From Sulfuritalea sp. (lineage in GTDB: Bacteria; Pseudomonadota; Gammaproteobacteria; Burkholderiales; Rhodocyclaceae), in the NCBI GenBank assembly GCA_030651305.1, contig JAUSCI010000003.1:1-64000 (forward strand): DNA of 64,000 nt, in the 5' to 3' direction. Made by a program: the position numbers and the translations under genes. Below the pieces are notes generated by a model. That model was not told the origin of the DNA and made no database searches. It saw nothing but the letters and a program-made list of their open reading frames with translations. Within the stretch, counting starts at the first letter, position 1; each line of letters opens with the position of its first letter. Below, one piece after another: positions 53,132 to 61,298 of the stretch.

Positions 53132-53956
53132 TCACTGCTTCCATCCAAGGTCTCGCTCGACTTGCAGGCGATAGGCTTCGATCAGGCCTTCGGCCTTCAT
53201 CTGCTTGATCACGGCAGCCAGGCGCGGCGCCAGCTCGGCATGCTTCTTGTTCAGGTACGGGTAGGTCGGCACGGCCTGGCCGATGCTGATCACCTTGCGC
53301 ACAGTGGTTACGCCCTTGAGTTCCGGCGACTGGAGCTCCTGCAGCACATAGACGTCGATGTCGCAGTACAGATCGGTGCGCCCCGAGATCAGTTTCTTCA
53401 AGCCCTGTTGCTCGGTCAGCACGTCGGAAATTCTGTCGGCGGCAATCGCACCCTTCAGCGCGGTCTCGCAAATCAGTATCCCGCGCCGATATTCGACATG
53501 ATAGGGGGTGGCCCGCAGGTCCTCGATTCGTTCCAGGCGCACGGAGGGGTTGGCGGTGTACAGCGAGAATCCCAGATCGATCAGGGACTCTTCCACCCGC
53601 ACCAGGTAGGGCCGGTTGTTGCCATAGCTATAGACGCGGGAGGCTTCGCCGTCGGCGACTCCTTCCTCGACCAACGCCGCGCGACGCGCCAGCGAGTAAT
53701 TTTCGAGCTGAAACGGAATCCCCAGGCGCTTGAAGGCTTCGCGATAGATCAGCGTCGCCCAGCGGCTGGTATAGGTCGTAGGCTCACCGTCCGCAGTCAT
53801 GACAAACGGCTTGCCCGGTGCGGTCGATGTCTGGCTCACTGCGGGAGCGGTCGGCAGACAGAGTGACGTCAGCAGCGCCAGTCGGCAAATCCAGCGCCAA
53901 ACGGGCTGTTTCGGCATGGGCTGAAGCGGCGTGGCAGGTTCGTAGTCAGATTTCAT
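53132..53956 (-). CDS. periplasmic solute-binding protein (family 3), likely sensor partner
   Basis: A 274-aa exported protein with a signal peptide whose hydrophobic core is [14 protein letters not shown], preceded by an unusually long N-terminal stretch; the ATG at 53917 is an alternative start. The mature part matches the extracellular solute-binding protein family 3 fold: FVMTADGEP at the start, [27 protein letters not shown], and [14 protein letters not shown]. No ABC permease or ATPase is adjacent; the next gene is a hybrid histidine kinase. It therefore more likely acts as a ligand-binding sensor than in transport. Ligand unknown. Confidence 0.85.
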   Translation of the reverse strand: MKSDYEPATPLQPMPKQPVWRWICRLALLTSLCLPTAPAVSQTSTAPGKPFVMTADGEPTTYTSRWATLIYREAFKRLGIPFQLENYSLARRAALVEEGVADGEASRVYSYGNNRPYLVRVEESLIDLGFSLYTANPSVRLERIEDLRATPYHVEYRRGILICETALKGAIAADRISDVLTEQQGLKKLISGRTDLYCDIDVYVLQELQSPELKGVTTVRKVISIGQAVPTYPYLNKKHAELAPRLAAVIKQMKAEGLIEAYRLQVERDLGWKQ

Positions 53957-54114
53957 GAAACGGGGTGAAATTGCACCAAAACGGTGCAGCCAACCGTAGT
54001 ATGAAAGTAATGCGGCCTGAATGCAATGCTTTCACTTCTGGCTGTCGCTTGCGCAATGCAGGCGCCAACTCAGGACGTTCAGCTCAGCGACCCGAGACGG
54101 ACCGCCGGACTCAT

Positions 54115-54648
54115 CTACGAGATTGTCGCCGCTATGGGGGCCAACTCGCGAATCTCGAATCTCATGGTCGCCAGGTCGCCGAATATCCAGGTGGCGGCCG
54201 GCGCACCGAGACCGGCGACGGTACCGGGATTGACCAGCCAGGTCAGGCCGCCCGTGATGTTGGCCTGTTGCCGGATTTCGGGTTCGTGGCTGTGGCCGCA
54301 GCAGACCAGGTCGTAGTCGCCGGTGCAGGCCATGGCGTGGCCGATGTGGGGATAGTGGGTGAGGAAGATGCGCCGGTTGCCGAATTTGAGCGTGGCGTCC
54401 TGGCCGTAGTAGTGCAGCTGCTCGTCCGAGTTGTGGGCGATGCGGGCGATGGATACCGGATCGCCGAGGTTGTTGCCGTGCACGGCGTGTATCGGCAGAC
54501 CCAGCTTGAGCGAGGCGCGCAGGGTGTTGCCGCCGATGATGTCGCCGCAGTGGATCACCACTTCGGCGCCTTCCGCCGCCGCCACGCTGACTGCCGCCGC
54601 CATCATCGGGCCGCGGTCGTGGCTGTCGGAGAGGATGCAGACCTTCAT
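54115..54648 (-). CDS. YfcE/MJ0936-type metallophosphoesterase
   Basis: A 177-aa calcineurin-like phosphoesterase with all family motifs: ILSDSHD (about residues 5-11), HCGDIIGG (about 33-40), VHGNN (about 56-60), LTHYPHIGH (about 95-103) and CGHSHEP (about 116-122). Two divalent metals are expected. The substrate cannot be read; relatives hydrolyse phosphodiesters or nucleotides. The start overlaps the stop of the small upstream gene by 4 bases, and a third small gene precedes that, forming a coupled cassette. Confidence 0.92.
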   Translation of the reverse strand: MKVCILSDSHDRGPMMAAAVSVAAAEGAEVVIHCGDIIGGNTLRASLKLGLPIHAVHGNNLGDPVSIARIAHNSDEQLHYYGQDATLKFGNRRIFLTHYPHIGHAMACTGDYDLVCCGHSHEPEIRQQANITGGLTWLVNPGTVAGLGAPAATWIFGDLATMRFEIRELAPIAATIS

Positions 54649-54833
54649 TGCGGTTTGCCGGTCGTCAAGCCGAAGATTTCGTCGAGGCGAAGTTCGCGGA
54701 TCAACTTGTCCGCGGCGGCCTGACCGTGCTCCCGCGCTACTTCGGCGAGGATCAGACGTGTGGAATTGCGGTTGTAGCCACCGCCGAAATCCGCTTGGGT
54801 GACAAGTAGCTGTCGCGCCTTTTCCAGCGTCAT
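54645..54833 (-). CDS. small conserved-looking protein of unknown function
   Basis: A 62-aa soluble, mostly helical protein (MTLEKARQLL at the start, AADKLIRELRLDEIFGL near the end). It has 4-base ATGA overlaps with both neighbours, strong evidence that it is a real translated gene in a coupled trio. The frame continues upstream, but only inside the next gene. I do not recognise a family. Confidence 0.7.
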   Translation of the reverse strand: MTLEKARQLLVTQADFGGGYNRNSTRLILAEVAREHGQAAADKLIRELRLDEIFGLTTGKPQ

Positions 54834-55234
54834 ATCACCAGCGGACCGTGGTAGTCCTCGTCCGCCTCCGGCGCCTTGCTGCCGAGGGTGTCCGGCAACG
54901 CGGAGAGTCGCGTGCCGTGGTGGTCTGCCTGGAGTTGCAGCAGATTGGTTACGCAATCGCCGAGATTGTCATAGACATCGCGGCCGGTGCCGAACTGTTC
55001 GCTGGCCGAATAGAAAAACTGGCAGCGGTAGCGCTGGTCCGCCAGCTTGCTGACGATGAATTCGGCGCCCAGTTCGTTCCAGTAAAGCGAGGGGCAGGTG
55101 GTCAGTTGCTCGCTGGCGGGATCGAGCTGCAGTTCGACGTCGGCTGCCTGCAACGGGACCAGGCGGCTGTAACGCTCAAACAGAATCTGGTTGACCAGTT
55201 GCCATTCGGTGTCGGTGAAGTCGGAAATGCTCAT
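54830..55234 (-). CDS. hypothetical protein, first gene of a three-gene cassette
   Basis: A 134-aa acidic soluble protein (starts MSISDFTDTEWQLVNQIL) without signal peptide or membrane helix, containing two cysteines (TTCPSLYW, LGDCVTNLL). The first 60 residues read like a helix-strand domain, and the tail EADEDYHGPLVI is acidic. It overlaps the 62-aa gene by 4 bases. It is divergent from soeA across a 189-base gap that probably holds both promoters. Function unknown. Confidence 0.75.
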   Translation of the reverse strand: MSISDFTDTEWQLVNQILFERYSRLVPLQAADVELQLDPASEQLTTCPSLYWNELGAEFIVSKLADQRYRCQFFYSASEQFGTGRDVYDNLGDCVTNLLQLQADHHGTRLSALPDTLGSKAPEADEDYHGPLVI

Positions 55235-55423
55235 CGCTATTCGCTTTCGGGCAGGGGTCTGCAGACATCGATCCGGGCCGCGTACTCTACAGCGGCTGGC
55301 GGAAATTCGACAATCACTGTTGCTTATTCAAAAATAGAAATTATTCCCTTGTGCCGGGGCATTGCTTAAAGTCAGAATATTGAGACTTTCTAATATATCG
55401 TTCCCGACCTTTCATAATTTTCC

Positions 55424-58318
55424 ATGCCAGGCGACAACGCACCCTCTCCGTCCGTTCAGGAGGTCAAGAACACGACCTGCTACATGTGCGCCTGCCGCTG
55501 CGGCATCCGCGTGCATCTGCGCGATGGCGTGGTGCGCTACATCGACGGCAATCCCGATCATCCGCTCAACAAGGGCGTGATCTGCGCCAAGGGTTCGTCG
55601 GGCATCATGAAGCAGTATTCGCCGGCGCGCTTGTTGAAGCCGCTGAAACGCAAGGCCGGAGCGGAGCGCGGCGTCGGCGACTTCGAAGAAATCGAGTGGG
55701 ACGAGGCCTTCGCCACCCTGGCCGAACGCCTCGGCAAAATCCGCGCGACCGATCCGAAAAAATTTGCCCTGTTCACCGGTCGCGACCAGATGCAGGCGCT
55801 GACCGGCATGTTTGCGCGCCAGTTCGGCACGCCCAACTATGCGGCGCATGGCGGCTTCTGCTCGGTGAACATGGCGGCCGGCATGATCTACACCATCGGC
55901 GGTTCGTTCTGGGAATTCGGCGGGCCGGATCTCGATCGCGCCAAGCTGTTTGTCATGATCGGGACGGCCGAAGACCATCACTCGAATCCGCTGAAGATCG
56001 CCTTGTCGAAGTTCAAGCGCGATGGCGGCCGCTTCATTTCGATCAACCCGGTGCGCACCGGCTATTCGGCGATTGCCGACGAGTGGGTGCCGATCCGCCC
56101 CGGCACGGATGGCGCCCTGTTGCTGGCGATCATCCACGAGATCATCGCCACCGGTTTGTATGACCGAGATTTCCTGGTGAAGTACAGCAACGCCGGGCAA
56201 CTGATCAACGTCAAGGACAGCAGCGACGAATTCGGCTTCTTCGTGCGCACCGAAGTGCCGACCGAAGAAGCCTGCTACGAGCCGCAGGACAAGCTCTGGT
56301 GGGACCGCAACACCAACCATGCGGTGGTGACGCATACCGCTGGCGCCGATCCCTACCTGCGGGGCGAGTTCAAACTGTCCGACGGCACGCTGGTGAAGCC
56401 GGCCTTTCAACTGCTGCAAGAGCGCGTCAAGGACTACACGCCGGAATGGGCGAGCCAGATCACCGGCATTCCGGTGGCGGTGATCCGTCAGTTGGCGCAC
56501 GAGATGGGCGTCACGGCGCGCGACCAGAAGATCGAACTGCCGATCGCCTGGACCGATTCCTGGGGCAATGAGCACGACACGGTGACCGGCAATCCGGTGG
56601 CCTTCCACGCCATGCGCGGCCTTGCGGCGCACAGCAACGGCTTCCAGACGATACGCGCGCTGGCGATCCTGATGTCATTGCTGGGCACCATCGATCGCCC
56701 CGGCGGCTTTCGCCACAAGGCGCCTTTCCCGCGTCCGATCCCGCCCTGCGCGCGCACTCCCAACGATCCGCGGGCGGTGCAGCCGAATCATCCGCTCGAC
56801 GGCATGGTGCTGGGCTGGCCGTCCGACCCGGACGACCTGTTCGTCAATGACGACGGCAGCCCGGTGCGCCTCGACAAGGCCTTCTCCTGGGAGTATCCGC
56901 TGTCGGTGCATGGCCTGATGCACAATGCCATCACCAATGCCTGGCGCGGCGATCCCTACCGCATCGATATGCTGCTGATTTTCATGGCCAACATGTCGTG
57001 GAACTCGACCATGAACACGGCCGAAGTGCGGCAGATGCTCAATGACAAGGACACAGAAGGCCAAAACGCCGGCGAATTCAAGATTCCCTTCCTCGTCGTC
57101 TGCGACGCCTTCCATTCCGAGATGACGGCGTTTGCCGACCTGATCCTGCCGGATACGACCTATCTCGAACGGCATGATGTCATGTCCATGCTCGACCGGC
57201 CGATTTCCGAGTTCGACGGCCCGGTCGATTCGGTGCGCATACCGGTGGTGCCGGTGAGCGGCGACTGCAAGCCCTTCCAGGAGGTGCTGATCGAACTCGG
57301 CACACGCCTCAAGCTGCCGGCCTTCGTGACCAAAGAGGGCAATCGCAAGTATCGCGACTATCCCGATTTCATCATCAATTACGAAACCGAACCGGGTTCT
57401 GGCATCGGCTTTCTCGCCGGCTGGCGCGGCAAGGGCGGCGAGAAGTTCCTGCGCGGCGAGCCAAACCCGAACCAGTGGGAGATGTACCAGAAGAACAACT
57501 GCGTGTTCCATTACGAGTTGCCCAAGTCCTACCAGTATATGCGCAACTGGAACAAGGGCTACCTCGAATGGTCGCAGCGCAATCGCATCACGCGCTACGC
57601 TGAACCGATCCTGATCCACATCTATTCCGAAGTGCTGCAGCGCTTCCGCTCCGCCGCGCAAGGCAAGGGCTTGACGCGCAAGCCGCCGGAGCATTTGAAA
57701 AAGCGCATCGACACCTATTTCGATCCGCTGCCCTTCTACTACGATTCGCTCGAAGCGCAGGTTACCGACAAGCACAAGTACCCGCTGGCCGCGGTGACGC
57801 AACGGCCGATGGCGATGTATCACTCCTGGGATTCGCAGAACGCCTGGCTGCGCCAGATCCACACCCACAACTATCTCTTCGTCAATACCCGCACCGCACT
57901 GCAGCAGGGTATCGCCGACGGCGACTGGATCTGGATCGAGTCGCAATGGGGCAAGGTGCGCTGCATGGCGCGCCATTCCGAAGCAGTGGAGCCGGGTACG
58001 GTATGGACCTGGAATGCCATCGGCAAGGCGGCGGGGGCGTGGAACCTGACACCCGACGCCAACGAATCGCAGAAAGGCTTTCTGCTCAATCACCTGATTT
58101 CGGAAGAACTGCCCAGTGCCGGCGGCCGAGTGTCGAACTCCGACCCGATTACCGGCCAGGCAGCCTGGTACGACGTGCGGGTAAGGATTTCAAAAGTCGG
58201 CGCTGGCGAGACGGCGACCGAGCCGAACACCCTGCCGCAGTTCGCGCCGATGCAGCCCTATCCGGGAATGAAGACCCGCAGCAGCGTCCTCGCCTACGTC
58301 GGGAAGTTGTTCAAATGA
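55424..58318 (+). CDS. soeA: sulfite-oxidising molybdoenzyme, catalytic subunit
   Basis: A 964-aa molybdopterin guanine dinucleotide enzyme of the DMSO reductase family, close in size to SoeA of Allochromatium. A [4Fe-4S] site is formed by Cys19, Cys22, Cys26 and Cys54 (C-x2-C-x3-C-x27-C). Conserved pterin-pocket blocks include GGFCSVNMAAG, FISINPVRTGYS and ILPDTTYLERHDV. The C-terminal domain (about 780-940) has YPLAAVTQRPMAMYHSWDSQ. No twin-arginine signal is present, so the enzyme faces the cytoplasm, as SoeABC does, and oxidises sulfite directly to sulfate with electrons to the quinone pool. The soeB and soeC genes follow. Confidence 0.9.
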   Translation: MPGDNAPSPSVQEVKNTTCYMCACRCGIRVHLRDGVVRYIDGNPDHPLNKGVICAKGSSGIMKQYSPARLLKPLKRKAGAERGVGDFEEIEWDEAFATLAERLGKIRATDPKKFALFTGRDQMQALTGMFARQFGTPNYAAHGGFCSVNMAAGMIYTIGGSFWEFGGPDLDRAKLFVMIGTAEDHHSNPLKIALSKFKRDGGRFISINPVRTGYSAIADEWVPIRPGTDGALLLAIIHEIIATGLYDRDFLVKYSNAGQLINVKDSSDEFGFFVRTEVPTEEACYEPQDKLWWDRNTNHAVVTHTAGADPYLRGEFKLSDGTLVKPAFQLLQERVKDYTPEWASQITGIPVAVIRQLAHEMGVTARDQKIELPIAWTDSWGNEHDTVTGNPVAFHAMRGLAAHSNGFQTIRALAILMSLLGTIDRPGGFRHKAPFPRPIPPCARTPNDPRAVQPNHPLDGMVLGWPSDPDDLFVNDDGSPVRLDKAFSWEYPLSVHGLMHNAITNAWRGDPYRIDMLLIFMANMSWNSTMNTAEVRQMLNDKDTEGQNAGEFKIPFLVVCDAFHSEMTAFADLILPDTTYLERHDVMSMLDRPISEFDGPVDSVRIPVVPVSGDCKPFQEVLIELGTRLKLPAFVTKEGNRKYRDYPDFIINYETEPGSGIGFLAGWRGKGGEKFLRGEPNPNQWEMYQKNNCVFHYELPKSYQYMRNWNKGYLEWSQRNRITRYAEPILIHIYSEVLQRFRSAAQGKGLTRKPPEHLKKRIDTYFDPLPFYYDSLEAQVTDKHKYPLAAVTQRPMAMYHSWDSQNAWLRQIHTHNYLFVNTRTALQQGIADGDWIWIESQWGKVRCMARHSEAVEPGTVWTWNAIGKAAGAWNLTPDANESQKGFLLNHLISEELPSAGGRVSNSDPITGQAAWYDVRVRISKVGAGETATEPNTLPQFAPMQPYPGMKTRSSVLAYVGKLFK

Positions 58319-58330
58319 CCCGGAAAACCA

Positions 58331-58409
58331 TTAGCCACAGAGGACACAGAGGGCACAGAGAAAGGCAAGAAGGGCTTTCCTCTGTGATCTCTGTGTCCTC
58401 TGTGGCTAA
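58331..58409. repeat. 79-nt inverted repeat between soeA and soeB
   Basis: A perfect 21-bp inverted repeat (58331-58351 with 58389-58409; core CCACAGAGGACACAGAG) encloses a second stem, CACAGAG (58354-58360) with CTCTGTG (58380-58386), extended by AAAG/CTTT. The RNA would be one long hairpin. Similar CCACAGAGGACACAGAG repeats are scattered in many proteobacterial genomes; that is from memory and unchecked. No coding capacity. Confidence 0.85.
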
Positions 58410-58424
58410 AAAGGTTTTAGCCTT

Positions 58425-59156
58425 ATGACCCAGCTGGCGTTGGTCATCGACCTCAACGTCTGCGTCGGCTGCCAGGCCTGCGTGACGTCCTGCAAGGAGT
58501 GGAACACCTCCGGCAGTGCCGGCCCGATGGGCGATCAGGACCCCTACGGCGCCGATCCGACGGGGACCTTCTTCAATCGGGTGCAGACCTTCGAGGTCGG
58601 CGAGTTTCCCAATACGGAAACGGTGCATTTCCCGAAATCCTGCCTGCATTGCGAGGATCCCCCCTGTGTCCCGGTGTGCCCGACGGGAGCGTCCTACAAA
58701 CGCAAGGAGGACGGCATCGTCCTTGTCAATTACGACAAGTGCATCGGCTGCAAGTACTGCTCCTGGGCCTGTCCTTACGGCGCGCGAGAACTCGACGAGC
58801 AGCAGCAGGTGATGAAGAAATGCACCCTGTGCGTCGACCGCATCTACGACATGACCATGGCCGCGGACGACCGCAAGCCGTCCTGCGTCAAGGCCTGCCC
58901 GACCTCCGCGCGGCTGTTTGGCGACATCCACGATCCCGAGTCCGCCGTGTCGATCGCGATCCGCGAAAGCGGTGGCTATGCCCTGATGCCGGAGTGGGGC
59001 ACGCACCCGGCGAACCACTATTTGCCGCGACGCAAGACGCGCATCAAGATTCATGACGATGAACTCGAGCGCGCCGACAACCCGCTCAAGGTCGATCGCC
59101 AGTTGCCGCGGCCGGCCATGAACGAGCCGACGCTCGACGACGTCACCACCTGGTAA
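58425..59156 (+). CDS. soeB: sulfite-oxidising enzyme, iron-sulfur subunit
   Basis: A 243-aa subunit of the DmsB/NrfC type with four [4Fe-4S] cysteine groups: CVGCQACVTSCKEWN (about residues 12-26), CLHCEDPPCVPVCPTG (about 73-88), CIGCKYCSWACPYG (about 106-119) and KCTLCVDR with SCVKACP (about 132-160). It carries electrons from SoeA to the membrane subunit. No signal peptide, in agreement with a cytoplasmic complex. The 106 bases between soeA and soeB hold a large hairpin, an unusual spacer for subunits needed in equal amounts. Confidence 0.92.
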   Translation: MTQLALVIDLNVCVGCQACVTSCKEWNTSGSAGPMGDQDPYGADPTGTFFNRVQTFEVGEFPNTETVHFPKSCLHCEDPPCVPVCPTGASYKRKEDGIVLVNYDKCIGCKYCSWACPYGARELDEQQQVMKKCTLCVDRIYDMTMAADDRKPSCVKACPTSARLFGDIHDPESAVSIAIRESGGYALMPEWGTHPANHYLPRRKTRIKIHDDELERADNPLKVDRQLPRPAMNEPTLDDVTTW

Positions 59157-59173
59157 GCGAGACACCCGACAGC

Positions 59174-60151
59174 ATGCATCCCGCGTTCTCAGTAATCTTT
59201 CTCACTACGCTGATCGGTGCCGCCCAGGGCCTGTTCCTGGCCCTGTTCACTGCGCAGTCCTATGCCGCCTTCAAGCTGCTGCCGCAGCCCGATGCCCATG
59301 CTTTTTACGGCCAGGGCAGCCTGATCGCGCTGGTGCTGCTGGTCGCCGGCCTCGGTGCTTCGTTCTTTCATCTGGGGCACCCCGAGCGGGCCTGGCGTTC
59401 TGCCGCCATGTGGCGTACCTCATGGCTGTCGCGCGAGGTTATCGTGCTGCCGGGGTTCATGGGCGTTGTCTTCCTGTATGGCCTGGCCCACTGGCTGAAC
59501 TGGCATCCGGTGCTGATGATCCTGCCCGGCGAACTGCCGGTGGATCCCACCGCGATTCTTGGCGTGGCGGGTACCGTGCTGGCCTTTGCCCTGTTCGTCT
59601 GTACCGGGATGATCTACGCCTGCCTGAAGTTCCTCGCCGAATGGCATTCGCCGCTTACGGTGATCAATTACATCCTGCTCGGCGGAGCCTCCGGCTTTTC
59701 CCTCGCCGCGGCCTTTGCCGCCGTGACGGCGCCGGAGCTGGTGAGTTTTCTCTCCGGCTGGGCCGTGATCATCACCCTGCTCGGGTGGGTCGGCCGCGCA
59801 GCCTCGCTCTATCGCAATGCGCGGCTGAAGCCGAAATCCACTTTGCAAACCGCCATCGGCATCAAGCATCCGAAGATCGCGCAAAAAGCCCAGGGCTTCA
59901 TGGGCGGCAGTTTCAACACGCGCGAGTTTTTTCACGGCCAGTCGGTCGAGATGCTGCGCGGTGTCAAGTGGTTTTTCCTGATTGCCGTGTTTCCGCTACC
60001 GCTGGTATTTCTGCTGTCCGGTATGCACGGGGGTGCCGGTCTGCTGGCGGCGGCCTTTACGGTTCAATACGCAGGATTGCTGGCGGAACGCTGGTTCTTT
60101 TTCGCCCAAGCCAATCATCCGCAAAATTTATATTATCGGTGCATTAGTTAA
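59174..60151 (+). CDS. soeC: sulfite-oxidising enzyme, membrane anchor subunit
   Basis: A 325-aa DmsC-like quinone-reactive anchor with about eight membrane helices (near residues 5-30, 45-65, 88-108, 125-150, 157-180, 187-207, 260-282 and 287-308). FLTTLIGAAQGLFLAL at the N-terminus and HLGHPERAWRSAAMWRTSWL (about 63-82) are typical. It sits 17 bases after soeB. It delivers electrons from sulfite to ubiquinone. The last residues (NLYYRCIS) run into an A+T-rich stretch, so the true C-terminus could be slightly altered, but length agrees with SoeC. Confidence 0.9.
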   Translation: MHPAFSVIFLTTLIGAAQGLFLALFTAQSYAAFKLLPQPDAHAFYGQGSLIALVLLVAGLGASFFHLGHPERAWRSAAMWRTSWLSREVIVLPGFMGVVFLYGLAHWLNWHPVLMILPGELPVDPTAILGVAGTVLAFALFVCTGMIYACLKFLAEWHSPLTVINYILLGGASGFSLAAAFAAVTAPELVSFLSGWAVIITLLGWVGRAASLYRNARLKPKSTLQTAIGIKHPKIAQKAQGFMGGSFNTREFFHGQSVEMLRGVKWFFLIAVFPLPLVFLLSGMHGGAGLLAAAFTVQYAGLLAERWFFFAQANHPQNLYYRCIS

Positions 60152-60240
60152 ACCCTATTGTTGCCAAGGGGGTTTGTATATATTATCGAACGCTAAATTA
60201 CTAATCGGATCACCATAACCGTTCACGAGGAGGAAGTAAC

Positions 60241-60468
60241 ATGAACTTTGACAAAGAGCTGGACGCACGCGGCCTCAACTGCCCACTTCCCATTTTGCGC
60301 GCCAAGAAGGCGCTGGCCGAACTCACGTCGGGCCAGGTACTGCGCATCATCGCCACCGATCCCGGTTCGGTCAAAGACTTCGCCGCGTTTGCCAAGCAGA
60401 CCGGCAATGAACTGCTTGCCACGGAAGAAAAGAACAAGGAATTCGAGTTCTTCATGAAGCGCAAATAG
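60241..60468 (+). CDS. tusA: TusA-family sulfurtransferase
   Basis: A 75-aa TusA/SirA-family protein with the signature LDARGLNCPLPILRAKKAL; the sulfur-carrying Cys14 is in the CPxP motif. In sulfur oxidisers TusA passes persulfide sulfur to DsrEFH or sHdr systems, and DsrE2 is a partner. dsrE2 lies 178 bases downstream. A strong GAGGAGGAAG lies ahead of the ATG, suggesting high translation. It is preceded by soeC with an 89-base A+T-rich gap, so it may have its own promoter. Confidence 0.93.
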   Translation: MNFDKELDARGLNCPLPILRAKKALAELTSGQVLRIIATDPGSVKDFAAFAKQTGNELLATEEKNKEFEFFMKRK

Positions 60469-60646
60469 ATTGCCGGATGTCAATACGCGGCCTTTCCGGG
60501 CTCTGGCTTGCCACCGTGGGGACGTTCAACGCTCGATGCAAGGGAATCACCGCTCGCTATAGGGCCATAGAGAAAATCGTCTGGCTGTTGCAGTGCGATT
60601 TGTTTAATCATAAAGCTTATCGGTCATTCTGATCCGGAGAAAATCC

Positions 60647-61261
60647 ATGGGCGCCAACCCCGAAATTGCCAACATCGAAGAACTCGTCAATCGCCGAATC
60701 GAGGAGTTGCTGCCGCAGAAGATCGAAGAAGCCCTGCGCCAACGCGAGGAATCGAAACCGGGATCGATGGCCATCATCGCCACCAAAGGCACGCTGGACT
60801 GGGCCTACCCGCCCTTCATTCTTGCTTCCACGGCGGCCGCGCTGGGGTGGGATGTACAGATATTCTTCACCTTCTACGGCCTGAACCTGCTGAAGAAAGA
60901 CGTCTCCGACCTCAAGGTGAGCCCGCTCGGCAACCCCGGCATGCCGATGAAGATGCCTTTTGGTCCCGACTGGTTCAAGGGCATCAACTGGAACATTCCC
61001 AACATCATCCAGGCAGGTGTGCCCGGTTTCGAGACCGTCGCCACGATGCTGATGCAACAGACCATCAAGAACAACGGCGTCGCCAGCATCGCGGAACTGC
61101 GCGAACTGGCGCTGGAAGCCGAGGTCAAGTTCATCGCCTGCCAGATGACGGTCGATCTGTTCGGTTTCAGCCACGACGACTTCATTCCCGGACTCGACTT
61201 CGCCGGCGCAGCGACCTTTTTGCCGGTCGCTCAAAAAGCCGATGTTTCGCTGTTCATGTAA
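60647..61261 (+). CDS. dsrE2: DsrE2-like (DsrE/F/H superfamily) sulfur-transfer protein
   Basis: A 204-aa protein. An N-terminal helical segment (about residues 5-36, EELVNRRIEELLPQKIEEAL) precedes a DsrE-like alpha/beta domain with MAIIATKGTLDWAYPPFIL and a single cysteine, Cys165 in FIACQMTVDLFG, the expected sulfur-binding residue. Length and features match DsrE2 proteins encoded beside tusA and rhodanese genes in sulfur oxidisers. A hydrophobic stretch at about 50-66 may give membrane association. It probably exchanges sulfane sulfur with TusA. Confidence 0.87.
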   Translation: MGANPEIANIEELVNRRIEELLPQKIEEALRQREESKPGSMAIIATKGTLDWAYPPFILASTAAALGWDVQIFFTFYGLNLLKKDVSDLKVSPLGNPGMPMKMPFGPDWFKGINWNIPNIIQAGVPGFETVATMLMQQTIKNNGVASIAELRELALEAEVKFIACQMTVDLFGFSHDDFIPGLDFAGAATFLPVAQKADVSLFM

Positions 61262-61298
61262 GCCGCTTCAACCCACCGCAACCACGCAGGGAGATGAA

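Noticed and set aside
55235-55423. soeA promoter
   Set aside because: The region is A+T-rich with TTGCTT and TAATAT boxes, but the spacing is 23 bases, too long for a sigma70 promoter.
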